This document shows positions 50,440 to 58,824 of a DNA stretch of 64,000 bases, one piece after another. The position numbers and the translations under genes were made by a program. The stretch is from G963704535 sp963704535. GTDB taxonomy: Bacteria; Chloroflexota; Chloroflexia; Chloroflexales; Roseiflexaceae. Positions within the stretch are counted from its first letter, which is position 1, and each line of letters opens with the position of its first letter. The notes below the pieces were generated by a model. It was not told where the DNA came from, searched no databases, and saw only the letters and a list, made by a program, of their open reading frames with translations. The DNA lies in NCBI GenBank assembly GCA_963704535.1, contig OY969916.1, positions 7,068,001 to 7,132,000 of the forward strand. Reading direction: 5' to 3'.

Positions 50440-50735
50440 TGATACGAGTTGTGCTGCCGGCTCACCTGCGGATGCTGGCGCGCCTCAATGGAGAGGTGGA
50501 GTTGCAAGTCGAAGGTCAAGTGACTCAGCGCTCGATCCTCGACGCACTGGAGGCCAGGTACCCAATGCTGCGCGGGACGATCCGCGACCACGGGACGCAA
50601 CTGCGCCGGCCGTTCGTGAGGTTCTTCGCCTGCGAGCAGGATCTCTCCCACGAGTCGCCGGATGCCGCACTACCCGACGCGGTCGTGAGTGGCGTGGAAC
50701 CCTTCTTGATAGTAGGAGCCATGGCTGGAGGCTAG
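50436..50735 (+). CDS. MoaD/ThiS-family ubiquitin-like sulfur carrier
   Basis: 99 residues with a beta-grasp pattern: M-I-R-V-V-L-P-A-H-L-R at the start, a central S-I-L-D-A-L-E-A-R-Y-P helix and a C-terminus ending exactly in A-M-A-G-G. The terminal Gly-Gly is what is adenylated and thiolated in sulfur carriers. ATG 50436 overlaps the BNR stop (ATGA). No MoaE, ThiG or E1-like enzyme is near, so the pathway it serves is unknown. Confidence 0.85.
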   Translation: MMIRVVLPAHLRMLARLNGEVELQVEGQVTQRSILDALEARYPMLRGTIRDHGTQLRRPFVRFFACEQDLSHESPDAALPDAVVSGVEPFLIVGAMAGG

Positions 50736-50749
50736 CCTGGCCGGTAAAC

Positions 50750-50902
50750 TGTTTGAAAAGGGGGAGACTGAGGGGCAGCCTCCTCAGTCTCCCCACTCAT
50801 ATTGTAAAGAAGAGGGTGGCATCTTGCGGCGGGAGGTGTGAGGGGTCGCCCTCCACGATCTTGTTTTCTCCCACGTTCATCCTCTCCACCAGAACGCAAG
50901 TT
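50750..50902. repeat. Hairpin repeat plus dispersed 88-bp repeat, copy 2
   Basis: 50755-50800 is a GGGGGAGACTGAGG...CCTCAGTCTCCCC hairpin. 50817-50902 is the second copy of the element at 47518-47605, including the CTTGCG/CGCAAG ends. Confidence 0.8.
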
Positions 50903-50922
50903 AGTATAAAGGAGGCAAACCC

Positions 50923-51279
50923 ATGAGATATATGCTACTGATCTACGGAGATGAGAACACCCTCAACCAGACCGAGCGGGAGCAATGTTACCAGGAGTCG
51001 GCGCAGATCGCGCACCAGCTTGATGCGGCGGGGCAGTTTCTGGCAACCGCCCCGCTGCACCCCACAGCGGCGGCGACCAGCGTCCGGGTGCGCGAGGGCA
51101 AGCGCCACGTGACCGATGGCCCGTTCGCGGAGACGCGCGAACAACTGGGCGGCTACTTCCTGGTCAATGCCAATGATCTCGACGAAGTGATCGCTATCGC
51201 CGCGCGCATTCCCGGAGCACGCTGGGGCACCGTCGAAATCCGGCCGGTCGTCGAGCTAGAGGGCTTACCGGCAGAATAG
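50923..51279 (+). CDS. YCII-related (DGPF-domain) protein 1
   Basis: 118 residues, ferredoxin-like fold. M-R-Y-M-L-L-I-Y-G-D opens it, and T-D-G-P-F-A-E-T-R-E-Q-L-G-G-Y is the conserved active-site-like motif of the DGPF group. These proteins accompany ECF42 sigma factors and are thought to be their targets or sensing partners; the reaction is unknown. ATG 50923 follows AAGGAGG. No ECF42-like promoter was found directly upstream. Confidence 0.93.
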   Translation: MRYMLLIYGDENTLNQTEREQCYQESAQIAHQLDAAGQFLATAPLHPTAAATSVRVREGKRHVTDGPFAETREQLGGYFLVNANDLDEVIAIAARIPGARWGTVEIRPVVELEGLPAE

Positions 51280-51390
51280 GGCCGGCAGGCCGCCCAACTC
51301 CTGACATTCGCCTCTCGGTGCTCTGCTCCCACGCCCGCCTCATCGTTCCGCCCGCGCCGGCCCACAGGATGTTCAAAAGGGCAGATCGAC

Positions 51391-51419
51391 TGTCGATCTT
51401 GGGCTCCACCGAACGACTA
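51391..51419 (+). promoter_or_regulatory. Candidate ECF42 promoter 2
   Basis: TGTCGA (51391-51396), 17 bases, CGACTA (51414-51419), 40 bases before ATG 51460. Same hexamers and spacer as 49028-49056. Confidence 0.62.
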
Positions 51420-51459
51420 CCCTGTATAACAGCCGGTCCACCACGATTCGGAGGAACGT

Positions 51460-51816
51460 ATGAGGTACGTCTTTCTGGCCTACGGAGACGAGCAACAGTT
51501 GGACGCTATGTCCACCAGCGAGCGCGACGCCCTCGGGAATGAGTGCGTGGCCAACGACGAGCTACTCCGACAGAGCGGCCACTTACTTGCCGTGCAGGGC
51601 CTCCAAAGCGGTCGCACCGTCACCACTGTACGGGTGCAGAACGGCAAGCTGTCCATCACGGACGGCCCCTTCGTCGAGGCCAAGGAGCAGCTAATCGGGA
51701 TCTTTACCATTGACGCCAGGGACCTGAACGAAGCCATCCGGGTGGCCTCGAAGATGCCGCAGGCGCGTGGGGGGCCGATAGAGGTGTGGCCGCTCGTGGA
51801 GTTCGACCGCCAGTAG
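51460..51816 (+). CDS. YCII-related (DGPF-domain) protein 2
   Basis: 118 residues, paralogue of the preceding DGPF protein with the same length and layout: M-R-Y-V-F-L-A-Y-G-D and T-D-G-P-F-V-E-A-K-E-Q-L-I-G. ATG 51460 follows CGGAGGAAC. It is the gene best placed behind a candidate ECF42 promoter (51391-51419), which supports control by the sigma factor at 47735. Biochemical role unknown. Confidence 0.93.
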   Translation: MRYVFLAYGDEQQLDAMSTSERDALGNECVANDELLRQSGHLLAVQGLQSGRTVTTVRVQNGKLSITDGPFVEAKEQLIGIFTIDARDLNEAIRVASKMPQARGGPIEVWPLVEFDRQ

Positions 51817-51825
51817 CCGCCACAC

Positions 51826-51925
51826 AAAAGGGGAGTTTGAGGGGTCGCCCTCAAGAATCCCTTTCCACCACAGAAAAGGGGAGTTTGAGGGGTCGCCCCT
51901 CAAGAATCTCCCTCTCAACCACGGA
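51826..51925. repeat. Two tandem hairpin-core repeats
   Basis: AAAAGGGGAGTTTGAGGGGT occurs at 51827 and 51875, each followed by CGCCC(C)TCAAGAATC, a period of 48 bases. They separate the DGPF gene from the MFS gene. Confidence 0.8.
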
Positions 51926-51976
51926 ACTTCTGCGATAGATGGGCTTTCAACCAGCAAGGAGTTAAATAAGAAACCC

Positions 51977-53302
51977 ATGAAAACATTTTATGCCATTTTG
52001 GCAAACTCACTCGCTGCATTCCTCTCCAATACATTCGTCTGGTTTGCGCTCACGTTTTGGGTGTATCTCGAAACAAAGTCCGTGGTTGCCACATCGGTGA
52101 TGGCAGGTGTGTATACCGGCACCGTTGCCATCTCCGGGTTCTTTCTAGGCTCGCTTGTCGATCGCTATAAGAAGAAAACAGCGATGCTGCTCTCAAGCGT
52201 GTCTTCGCTGCTGCTCTACGTGGTCGCATGCATCATCTTTGTTTCTACACCGACGCAAGCCTTTGCCGACCCTTCGAACCCGCTGCTCTGGGTCTTCATT
52301 ATTCTGGCGCTTATTGGCGCTATTGCCGGCAATATGCGCTCGATCGCGCTCTCGACCCTGGTGACAATCTTGATCCCCGAAGAGACGCGAGATAAGGCAA
52401 ACGGCCTTGTCGGCACCGCCAATGGCATCGCGTTTCTGGTCGCTTCGATCTTTAGCGGCCTGGCGATCGGCTTCCTTGGCGTATTCTGGGTGCTCGCGTT
52501 CGCCATCGGGCTGAGCGTGCTGGTGATCATTCATCTATGGACAATAGCGCTTCCTGAGCAGGAGGCCGCCCACGCCGAAGCGCACACCGACAAGATCGAC
52601 ATTCGCGGGACCATCAGCGCAATACAACTGGTGCCTGGGCTGTTCGGGCTGATCTTCTTCCATACCTTCAATAACTTCCTGGGCGGGATCTTCATGGCGC
52701 TGATGGATGCCTACGGCCTGTTGCTGGTCTCGGTCCAGGTCTGGGGCGCCCTGTGGGGGTTCTTGAGCCTGGCATTTATCGTTGGCGGGCTAGTCGTGGC
52801 CAAGTGGGGCCTGGGCAAATCGCCGCTGCGGACGCTCTTTTTGGGCAACATCGTCATGTGGGCGATCTGCTGCGTCTTTACCCTCCAGGCCTCGATCGTC
52901 CTGCTGGCGGTCGGCATGTTTGTCTGGCTCTGCCTGATTCCAGCGGTCGAGGCGGCCGAGCAGACGATCCTGCAAAAGGTGATCCCGCCGGAGCGCCAGG
53001 GCCGCGTGTTCGGTTTTGCCCAAAGCGTCGAGCTAGCGGCATCGCCGGTCACGGCGTTCGTGATCGGCCCGATCGCACAGTTCATCTTTATCCCGTTCAT
53101 GACCACCGGCGCCGGCGTGGATCTGATCGGCGGCTGGTTCGGAACCGGCACCGATCGCGGCCTCGCACTGCTATTCACCGTTGCCGGGCTGATCGGACTG
53201 GTGGTCACGCTGCTGGCTATGCGGTCATACTCGTACCGCATCCTGTCGCAGAACTATAAGACACAGTCACTCGATGTTGAGCTTGGCGAAGCCTCGGTCT
53301 GA
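51977..53302 (+). CDS. MFS transporter
   Basis: 441 residues with about 12 TM segments. The loop after TM2 reads G-S-L-V-D-R-Y-K-K-K-T-A-M, and a later loop has V-I-P-P-E-R-Q-G-R-V-F-G-F-A-Q-S-V, both typical of the MefA-like MFS_3 drug efflux group. It resembles the transporter in the biosynthetic cluster (10630) in motif but not closely in sequence. ATG 51977; AAGGAG lies 15 bases upstream, farther than usual, so expression may be weak or the start slightly different. Substrate unknown. Confidence 0.9.
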   Translation: MKTFYAILANSLAAFLSNTFVWFALTFWVYLETKSVVATSVMAGVYTGTVAISGFFLGSLVDRYKKKTAMLLSSVSSLLLYVVACIIFVSTPTQAFADPSNPLLWVFIILALIGAIAGNMRSIALSTLVTILIPEETRDKANGLVGTANGIAFLVASIFSGLAIGFLGVFWVLAFAIGLSVLVIIHLWTIALPEQEAAHAEAHTDKIDIRGTISAIQLVPGLFGLIFFHTFNNFLGGIFMALMDAYGLLLVSVQVWGALWGFLSLAFIVGGLVVAKWGLGKSPLRTLFLGNIVMWAICCVFTLQASIVLLAVGMFVWLCLIPAVEAAEQTILQKVIPPERQGRVFGFAQSVELAASPVTAFVIGPIAQFIFIPFMTTGAGVDLIGGWFGTGTDRGLALLFTVAGLIGLVVTLLAMRSYSYRILSQNYKTQSLDVELGEASV

Positions 53303-53327
53303 GAGACTGTCTGAAAAGGGGAAGTTT

Positions 53328-53442
53328 GACATGGTTCTTTGGGACTTTACAGTTCTGGGAAAAAAGGGGGTTAAGGGGGCAGCCCCCTCAGTCTTTCCCC
53401 ACTCACACTGTAAAGTAGAATGGCGCCATCCGAAACCTTGTC
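53328..53442. repeat. MITE-like repeat, copy A
   Basis: 115 bp bounded by GACATGGTT (53328-53336) and AACCTTGTC (53434-53442), with inner ACTTTACAG/CTGTAAAGT arms and a central GGGGGCAGCCCCCT stem. Other copies are at 54792, 58418 and 58535. Confidence 0.8.
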
Positions 53443-53483
53443 TTTGAGGACCAAGCGCACGCCAAGCAACGAAAGGAGCCACC

Positions 53484-54296
53484 ATGACAACCTCTCCCGC
53501 ACAAACCGGATATGCTTCGGTGAACGGTCTCAAGATGTACTACGAGATCCACGGCACCGGCCAGCCGCTGGTGCTGCTGCACGGCGCATTTTCGGCCATT
53601 GGCACCTCGTTCGGCGCGCTGCTGCCCGCCCTGGCCCAAACCCGGCAGGTGATCGCCTTCGAGATGCAGGCCCATGGGCGCACGGCCGACATCGATCGCC
53701 CGTTGAGCCTCGAAGGGATGGCGGATGATGTCGCCGCCGCACTCCCACAGCTGGGAATCGAATGTGCCGATATCTTTGGCTACAGCATGGGCGCTGCCGT
53801 CGCCTTGCACCTCGCCATCCGGCACCCAGATGTGGTGCGCAAACTCGTGCTCGCCTCGGCCACGTATAACCTGAACGGCATCCACCCTGGGCTTATGGAG
53901 GGATTGGGGGACATGAAACCCGAAATGATGTTTGGGTCTCCGTGGCACGAGGAATACACCCGTATAGCGCCGAATCCGGAACATTTCGCCACGCTGTTCG
54001 CCAAAAAGACGGAGATGGATCGGGGATTGCGGGACTTGCCTGCTGAGACGATCGCGGCGCTCAAGGCGCCCACTCTGCTGATCATCGGGGATTCCGATCT
54101 CGTTCGCCCCGAGCACGCCGTTGAGATGTTTCGACTGCTCGGCGGCGGCGTCTTCGGCGATACCCCCGCCGGCCTCCCGCATTCACAGCTCGCCGTGCTG
54201 CCCGGCACCTCTCACGTGACGCTGGTGTACCGCGCCGATCTGCTGCTTGCCAGCATCCCGCCATTCCTCGATGCGCCTATGCCCGAAGTGGAGTGA
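53484..54296 (+). CDS. Alpha/beta hydrolase
   Basis: 270 residues. The oxyanion motif is L-L-H-G-A-F; the nucleophile elbow is G-Y-S-M-G-A; the acid is in I-I-G-D-S-D-L-V-R-P-E-H; and the His is in P-G-T-S-H-V-T-L. It fits the broad family of esterases and lactonases with a lid region at about 120-190. ATG 53484 follows GAAAGGAGCC. The GNAT gene begins just after its stop, so the two form a pair; substrates are unknown. Confidence 0.9.
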   Translation: MTTSPAQTGYASVNGLKMYYEIHGTGQPLVLLHGAFSAIGTSFGALLPALAQTRQVIAFEMQAHGRTADIDRPLSLEGMADDVAAALPQLGIECADIFGYSMGAAVALHLAIRHPDVVRKLVLASATYNLNGIHPGLMEGLGDMKPEMMFGSPWHEEYTRIAPNPEHFATLFAKKTEMDRGLRDLPAETIAALKAPTLLIIGDSDLVRPEHAVEMFRLLGGGVFGDTPAGLPHSQLAVLPGTSHVTLVYRADLLLASIPPFLDAPMPEVE

Positions 54297-54301
54297 GCCC
54301 T

Positions 54302-54772
54302 ATGACAGGCGACGTTCACCTTCGAGATGTGCTAGAAAGCGACCTCCCGCTGTTCTTCGAGCATCAGCTTGACCCGGACGCCACCCAGATGGCCGCTTTC
54401 CCGTCCAGGGACCGGGATGCCTTCATGACCCACTGGACCAGGAACTTAGCCAATCAGCGCAGCACCAAGCGAACCATTCTCTACGACGGGCATGTAGCCG
54501 GGAATATCGTGAGCTTTGAGCAGTTCGGCAAACGAGAAGTCGGCTACTGGATTGGAAAGCCCTATTGGGGCAAGGGCATTGCCACCAGGGCGCTCGCAGC
54601 GTTTCTGGAGGACGAGCAGGTGCGCCCCCTGTATGCCCACGTTGTGAAGCACAATATCGGCTCGCTGCGGGTCTTGGAAAAATGTGGGTTCACGATCTAC
54701 GGCGAGGAGCTGGGCGGCGATGGGGTCGAAGAATTTATCCTGAAGCTCGGCGCGGCAAGATTGCGGTTATAA
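54302..54772 (+). CDS. GNAT-family N-acetyltransferase
   Basis: 156 residues. L-R-D-V-L-E-S-D-L-P-L-F-F-E opens the fold, and the acetyl-CoA site appears as Y-W-G-K-G-I-A-T-R-A-L. N-I-G-S-L-R-V-L-E-K-C-G-F is the conserved C-terminal motif of the RimJ/RimL-like group. ATG 54302 is chosen with GGAG at 54290-54293; a GTG at 54293 that overlaps the hydrolase stop is the alternative. The substrate could be a small amine or a protein N-terminus. Confidence 0.9.
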   Translation: MTGDVHLRDVLESDLPLFFEHQLDPDATQMAAFPSRDRDAFMTHWTRNLANQRSTKRTILYDGHVAGNIVSFEQFGKREVGYWIGKPYWGKGIATRALAAFLEDEQVRPLYAHVVKHNIGSLRVLEKCGFTIYGEELGGDGVEEFILKLGAARLRL

Positions 54773-54791
54773 TAGCGCTAAGAAAACCTAT

Positions 54792-54907
54792 GACAAGGTT
54801 CTTCCGTGCTTTACAGCTCGTGGAGAAAAGGGAGACTGAGGGGGCGGCCCCCTCAGTCTCCCCCCACCCACATTGTAAAGTCGAATGGCGTCCTCCGAAA
54901 CCTTGTC
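54792..54907. repeat. MITE-like repeat, copy B
   Basis: 116 bp bounded by perfect GACAAGGTT (54792-54800) and AACCTTGTC (54899-54907), inner CTTTACAG/TTGTAAAG and a central GGGGGCGGCCCCCT stem. Confidence 0.85.
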
Positions 54908-54932
54908 TATGCTGCCAAAGAGGAGCAGGGCT

Positions 54933-56726
54933 ATGGATACTAAAGCGCCGGGCTTACTGGCACACTACCTGAAAAGCCTTGAAGGGAAACCCATCGATGC
55001 AGCGGTTGAGGCCGCTATTGCCGTCTACGCCTCGCTCGACCGCGTGAGGCGTGTCGCGCCGTCGGTAGTGGAGTCGATCATCAAGGAGTTTCGCGACCAG
55101 CGCACCAACCTCAAGCTGATTGCGAGCGAGAACTTTAGCTCCCTGGAGACCCAGTTTGCCCAGGCGAATCTATTAACCGACAAATATGCCGAAGGGTACC
55201 CGTACCACCGCTTTTATGCTGGCTGTGACAATGTGGATGCGATCGAGGCTGAAGCTGTGCGCCTCGCCTGTGATCTGTTTGGCGCGGACCATGCGTATGT
55301 CCAACCACATTCGGGGGCCGACGCAAACCTTGTCGCGTTCATTGCGGCCCTGTCGGCCAAGATTCAGGCGCCCCTGCTGGCCGATCTCAACCAGAAGGAC
55401 CCCACCAAACTTTCCAGAGAGCAGTGGAATACGATTCGCGAGAAATTGCATAATCAGCGCTTATTTGCGTTGGATTACTACTCGGGCGGGCACCTCACCC
55501 ACGGATATCGGCACAACTTCTCCAGCCACTTGTTCGACGTGCATTCGTACACCGTGGACCGGGAGACCAAGCTGATTGACCTTGATCAGCTTCGCGCGCA
55601 GATTCACGAAGTGCGACCGTTTATCTTTCTCGCCGGCTACAGCGCCTACCCACGCAAGCTGAACTTTGCGAAGATGCGCGAAATGGCCGACGAAGTGGGC
55701 GCGGTGTTTATGGTCGATATGGCTCACTTCGCGGGTTTGGTCGCCGGCAAGGTTTTCAGTGGCGACTTCGATCCGGTGGCTCACGCGCATATTGTGACAT
55801 CGACCACCCATAAGACGCTGCGTGGGCCGCGCGGCGGTCTTGTGCTCTGTAAGCAAGAGTATGCCGAATGGGTGGACAAGGGCTGCCCTGCGATCCTCGG
55901 TGGGCCACTTCCGCACGTCATAGCGGCCAAGACGGTCGCGTTCCGCGAAGCCTCGACACCCGCATTTGCCTCCTACGCGCAGAAGATCGTCGAGAATGCG
56001 CGGGCATTGGCGCAGGCTTGTATCGATAAGTCGATGGAGATTCTGACCGGCGGAACCGATAACCACTTGCTGTTGCTTGATGTTGCCGGGACGTTTGGTG
56101 TGACTGGGCGGCAGGCTGAGTCGGCCCTGCGCGATTGCAGGATCACCCTGAATCGCAATGCCCTTCCTTTTGATAAAAACGGGCCGTGGTACACCAGCGG
56201 GTTGCGGATCGGCACTCCAGCCGCCACCACCCTTGGCATGGGCACCGAAGAGATGCGCGAGATCGCCAAGATCATCAAGCTGGTGCTTTCGAACCTCACC
56301 GCTACGACGATCAAGGAAGGCGCGCAGAAGGGGCAGAAGAGCCTGGCCAAGTATAGCTTGCCTGGTGAGGTCATCGAAGCGGCACACCAGCAAATCGGGG
56401 CGCTACTGAGCCAATATCCCCTGTATCCGGAGCTGGACTTAGAGCTGCTTCTGGCGTCGATCCAGCCGGGCGCTGAAATCGTAGAAACCCTAGCGCTATT
56501 CCAATCGAACACGGATGGTACGGATGGAGCAGATGTCCACGGATGGCCCTCTTTCCTGATCCGTACATATCGGTTCGCTCCGTCTGATCCGTGTTCTAAA
56601 GTTTCTTCGCCTTCGTGGTCCCTTCGACAAGCTCAGGACAAGCTTCGTACCTTCGCGATCTTCGTGGTAAAACTGCTGGTGCATTTGCGCCGTGTTGTAC
56701 TAGCGCCGCGCGTACGCCGCCAGTAG
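54933..56726 (+). CDS. glyA: Serine hydroxymethyltransferase (glycine hydroxymethyltransferase)
   Basis: 597 residues as read. This PLP enzyme interconverts serine and glycine, feeding one-carbon units to folate. L-K-L-I-A-S-E-N-F-S-S marks the N-terminal domain, H-S-G-A-D-A-N the cofactor region, D-M-A-H-F-A-G-L-V-A the PLP-binding Asp, and S-T-T-H-K-T-L-R-G-P-R-G-G the Schiff-base Lys. Inserts such as the 180-200 region make it the long-form SHMT. ATG 54933 follows AGAGGAGC; an earlier in-frame ATG at 54885 lies in repeat DNA. The normal enzyme ends near E-T-L-A-L-F-Q (about base 56505). The last 70 or so residues are translated repeat words and overlap the convergent STAS gene by 27 bases. 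Confidence 0.93.
   Translation: MDTKAPGLLAHYLKSLEGKPIDAAVEAAIAVYASLDRVRRVAPSVVESIIKEFRDQRTNLKLIASENFSSLETQFAQANLLTDKYAEGYPYHRFYAGCDNVDAIEAEAVRLACDLFGADHAYVQPHSGADANLVAFIAALSAKIQAPLLADLNQKDPTKLSREQWNTIREKLHNQRLFALDYYSGGHLTHGYRHNFSSHLFDVHSYTVDRETKLIDLDQLRAQIHEVRPFIFLAGYSAYPRKLNFAKMREMADEVGAVFMVDMAHFAGLVAGKVFSGDFDPVAHAHIVTSTTHKTLRGPRGGLVLCKQEYAEWVDKGCPAILGGPLPHVIAAKTVAFREASTPAFASYAQKIVENARALAQACIDKSMEILTGGTDNHLLLLDVAGTFGVTGRQAESALRDCRITLNRNALPFDKNGPWYTSGLRIGTPAATTLGMGTEEMREIAKIIKLVLSNLTATTIKEGAQKGQKSLAKYSLPGEVIEAAHQQIGALLSQYPLYPELDLELLLASIQPGAEIVETLALFQSNTDGTDGADVHGWPSFLIRTYRFAPSDPCSKVSSPSWSLRQAQDKLRTFAIFVVKLLVHLRRVVLAPRVRRQ
56505..56690. repeat. Repeat-word block read as the glyA tail
   Basis: AACACGGATGGTACGGATGG with matching CATCC/CCGTGTT words to about 56605, then CCCTTCGACAAGCTCAGGAC near 56620-56640, a word also seen (as a variant) in the NRPS inserts. 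It has no family conservation as protein. Confidence 0.75.
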
Positions 56727-58391
56727 CATCTGCGCCCGCGCCAGCCCTTCCTGGAGCGTGGCGGTGGTCTCCAGGTCGCGCAGATCCACGCCCAGGCTCA
56801 CCAGCGTCTGCGCGATCTCGGGCCGGATGCCCACCAGCAGTGCCTGCGCCCCCAGCAGCCGCGCGCCCGCGATCGCCTGGAGCAGCGTTTCCGCCACCTG
56901 GGTATCGACCAGCGGCACCCCGGTGATGTCGATCAGCGCCACGCGGGCGCGCTGCTTCTCGATGCCCCGCAGCAGCCGCGCCGCCAGGATGTCGGCCCGC
57001 GCGCCGTCGATCGCCCCCACCAGCGGCAGCACGATCACCCCCGGCCGGATCGGCAGCACCGGCATGGCCATGTCGGCGATCTGCTGAAGCAGCCGGTTCT
57101 GGGTCGTCAGCAGCTCCTCCTGCCGCTGCACCACCGCGTGCAGCTCGGCGGTGCGCTCGGCCACGGCGCCCTCCAAGCCGCGGTTGACGGCCTCGATCTG
57201 CTGGCGCGAATCCAGCACGCTGCGCGCCAACCGGCCCAGGCTGGCGCGTAGCTGGCCCACCTCGTGCTGGACGTAGGTGGCCGGGGCGGCAGCCAGCGTT
57301 TCGAGATTGCCCTCCTGCGCGACACGGGCGAGCTGGTTGATCGGCCGCGTGACGCGTGTGCCTATCAGCAGCGCCACGCCGGACGTGACCAATGCCAGCA
57401 GCAGGGCGACCAGCACCGCGCTGCCGATCGGGCGCCGCGCCGGGGCCAGCGCGACATCCGAGTCCTGCGCCAGCACGATACGCCAGCTCAACGCATCGAA
57501 GGCCGACGCATTGACGAAGCCGGGCACCGGGCTGGTCGCGAGAATGTAATTTCTCCCAGCCTCCATTGCCGCGCCATCGCTGGGTTGGAAAGCGGCTGGA
57601 ATCTGCTTGCCGACCTCCGAGCGGTCGGTGCTGGCGATCACGATATCGTTCGACGCGATCAGCAGCATGTGGGGTTGATCCGGGCCGCTATATTCGGCGA
57701 ACAGGTCATCGAACGCATCCATTGAGAAGGTGCTGCGGAGGATGCCGACCGGGCGCTGGGTGAACGGATCAAAGACAGGGACCGCCAGGATGAGGCCGCG
57801 CACCCCGGTGCTTTGATCGAACAAGGGCTGGCTGATGTGGTCCGCGCCGGCGCCGTTATTCCAGGCGGCCTGCCACCAGCCCTCGTCCGACTGATCCAGA
57901 TCGGTTGTGCGCCGGTTGGCGACGACAATGGCGCCGCGCGCATCGGTCAGAAAGACCTCGACGTGGTTGGGCAGGAGCTGCGAGAAGCGGCGCAACTCGT
58001 CGGCCTCCAGCCTCTCGGTGCGCCGCGTGATCAGCCGGTCGCTGTCTGCCGCCACGGCCCACTGCTCATCGAGCTGCCGCAGGTACGCTCGCGCTTCGTC
58101 TGGGTCCGGGGGATATTGGCGGCCGGCGAAATCTGCGGCCAGATAAAGATGATAGCTGCTCGCTTTGGTCTGGAGCAGCCGGATCTGCTCGCCGATCAGC
58201 TCGGCGACCCGGCTGGCTCGGACGGCCGCCTGCTGGCGGTAGTCGGCGCTGATATTCTCGGTAAGCGCGTTGCTTGTTTCCATGACACTCAGCGCGCTGA
58301 CGATCAGCAGCGGCAGCATAGTCAGTGCGAGCATCGACACAAGCAATTGGGCGCGTAGCCCCCAGGTGGAGGGACGAACACGGTAGAGCAT
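56700..58391 (-). CDS. Membrane sensor dCache-HAMP-STAS protein
   Basis: 563 residues. TM1 is at about 13-36; an extracellular double-Cache sensor (about 40-310) contains F-L-T-D-A-R-G-A-I-V-V-A-N and P-V-F-D-P-F-T-Q-R-P-V-G-I-L; TM2 is about 325-347. HAMP follows (R-V-T-R-P-I-N-Q-L-A-R), then a coiled coil and a C-terminal RsbR-type STAS domain with D-I-T-G-V-P-L-V-D-T-Q. It senses a small ligand and probably passes the signal through the STAS domain to a partner-switching (stressosome-like) pathway. No kinase domain is present. ATG 58391; a MITE-like repeat begins 27 bases upstream. Confidence 0.88.
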   Translation of the reverse strand: MLYRVRPSTWGLRAQLLVSMLALTMLPLLIVSALSVMETSNALTENISADYRQQAAVRASRVAELIGEQIRLLQTKASSYHLYLAADFAGRQYPPDPDEARAYLRQLDEQWAVAADSDRLITRRTERLEADELRRFSQLLPNHVEVFLTDARGAIVVANRRTTDLDQSDEGWWQAAWNNGAGADHISQPLFDQSTGVRGLILAVPVFDPFTQRPVGILRSTFSMDAFDDLFAEYSGPDQPHMLLIASNDIVIASTDRSEVGKQIPAAFQPSDGAAMEAGRNYILATSPVPGFVNASAFDALSWRIVLAQDSDVALAPARRPIGSAVLVALLLALVTSGVALLIGTRVTRPINQLARVAQEGNLETLAAAPATYVQHEVGQLRASLGRLARSVLDSRQQIEAVNRGLEGAVAERTAELHAVVQRQEELLTTQNRLLQQIADMAMPVLPIRPGVIVLPLVGAIDGARADILAARLLRGIEKQRARVALIDITGVPLVDTQVAETLLQAIAGARLLGAQALLVGIRPEIAQTLVSLGVDLRDLETTATLQEGLARAQMLLAAYARR

Positions 58392-58417
58392 TGGAAACCT
58401 TGCCTCATCCAGAATTG

Positions 58418-58619
58418 GACAAGGTTCTTTGGAGCTTTACAGTTTGGGAAAAAAGGGGGTTTGAGAGGGCAGCCCCCTCAGTCTTCCCCACTCACACTGT
58501 AAAGTAGAACGGCGTCACTCGAAACCTTATCTTGGGAAAAAAGGGGGTTTGAGGGAGCAGCCCCCTCAGTCTCCCCAACCCACACTGTAAAGTAGAACGG
58601 CGTCACCCGAGACCCTGTC
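58418..58619. repeat. MITE-like repeat, copies C (full) and D (left end missing)
   Basis: Copy C runs from GACAAGGTT (58418-58426) to AACCTTATC (58523-58531). Copy D (about 58535-58619) repeats the inner part, from GGGAAAAAAGGGGGTTTGAG to the right end GACCCTGTC, as a tandem unit of about 88 bases. Confidence 0.85.
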
Positions 58620-58690
58620 TTGAGCCTAATTATAAGGAAAAATCACCGTATGTTGCTTGCCGTTGGATCGCGAAATGATACCAAAGTCGT

Positions 58691-58719
58691 TTGTAAAATT
58701 AAAACATTTGTGCTAAAAT
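58691..58719 (+). promoter_or_regulatory. Sigma-70 promoter with extended -10
   Basis: TTGTAA (58691-58696), 17 bases, TAAAAT (58714-58719) preceded by TGC. It lies in a short AT-rich stretch 105 bases before the pseudokinase gene start. Confidence 0.65.
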
Positions 58720-58824
58720 AGAGTAGCCGAATTGTCTCTGGGTGTCGCCGCCGGCGGCGACTCTTGCGTTCTGGCGCGCTCGGCGCTATACTGAGCGGCG
58801 TAGGTGCCAGCAAGAGGACTTCCG

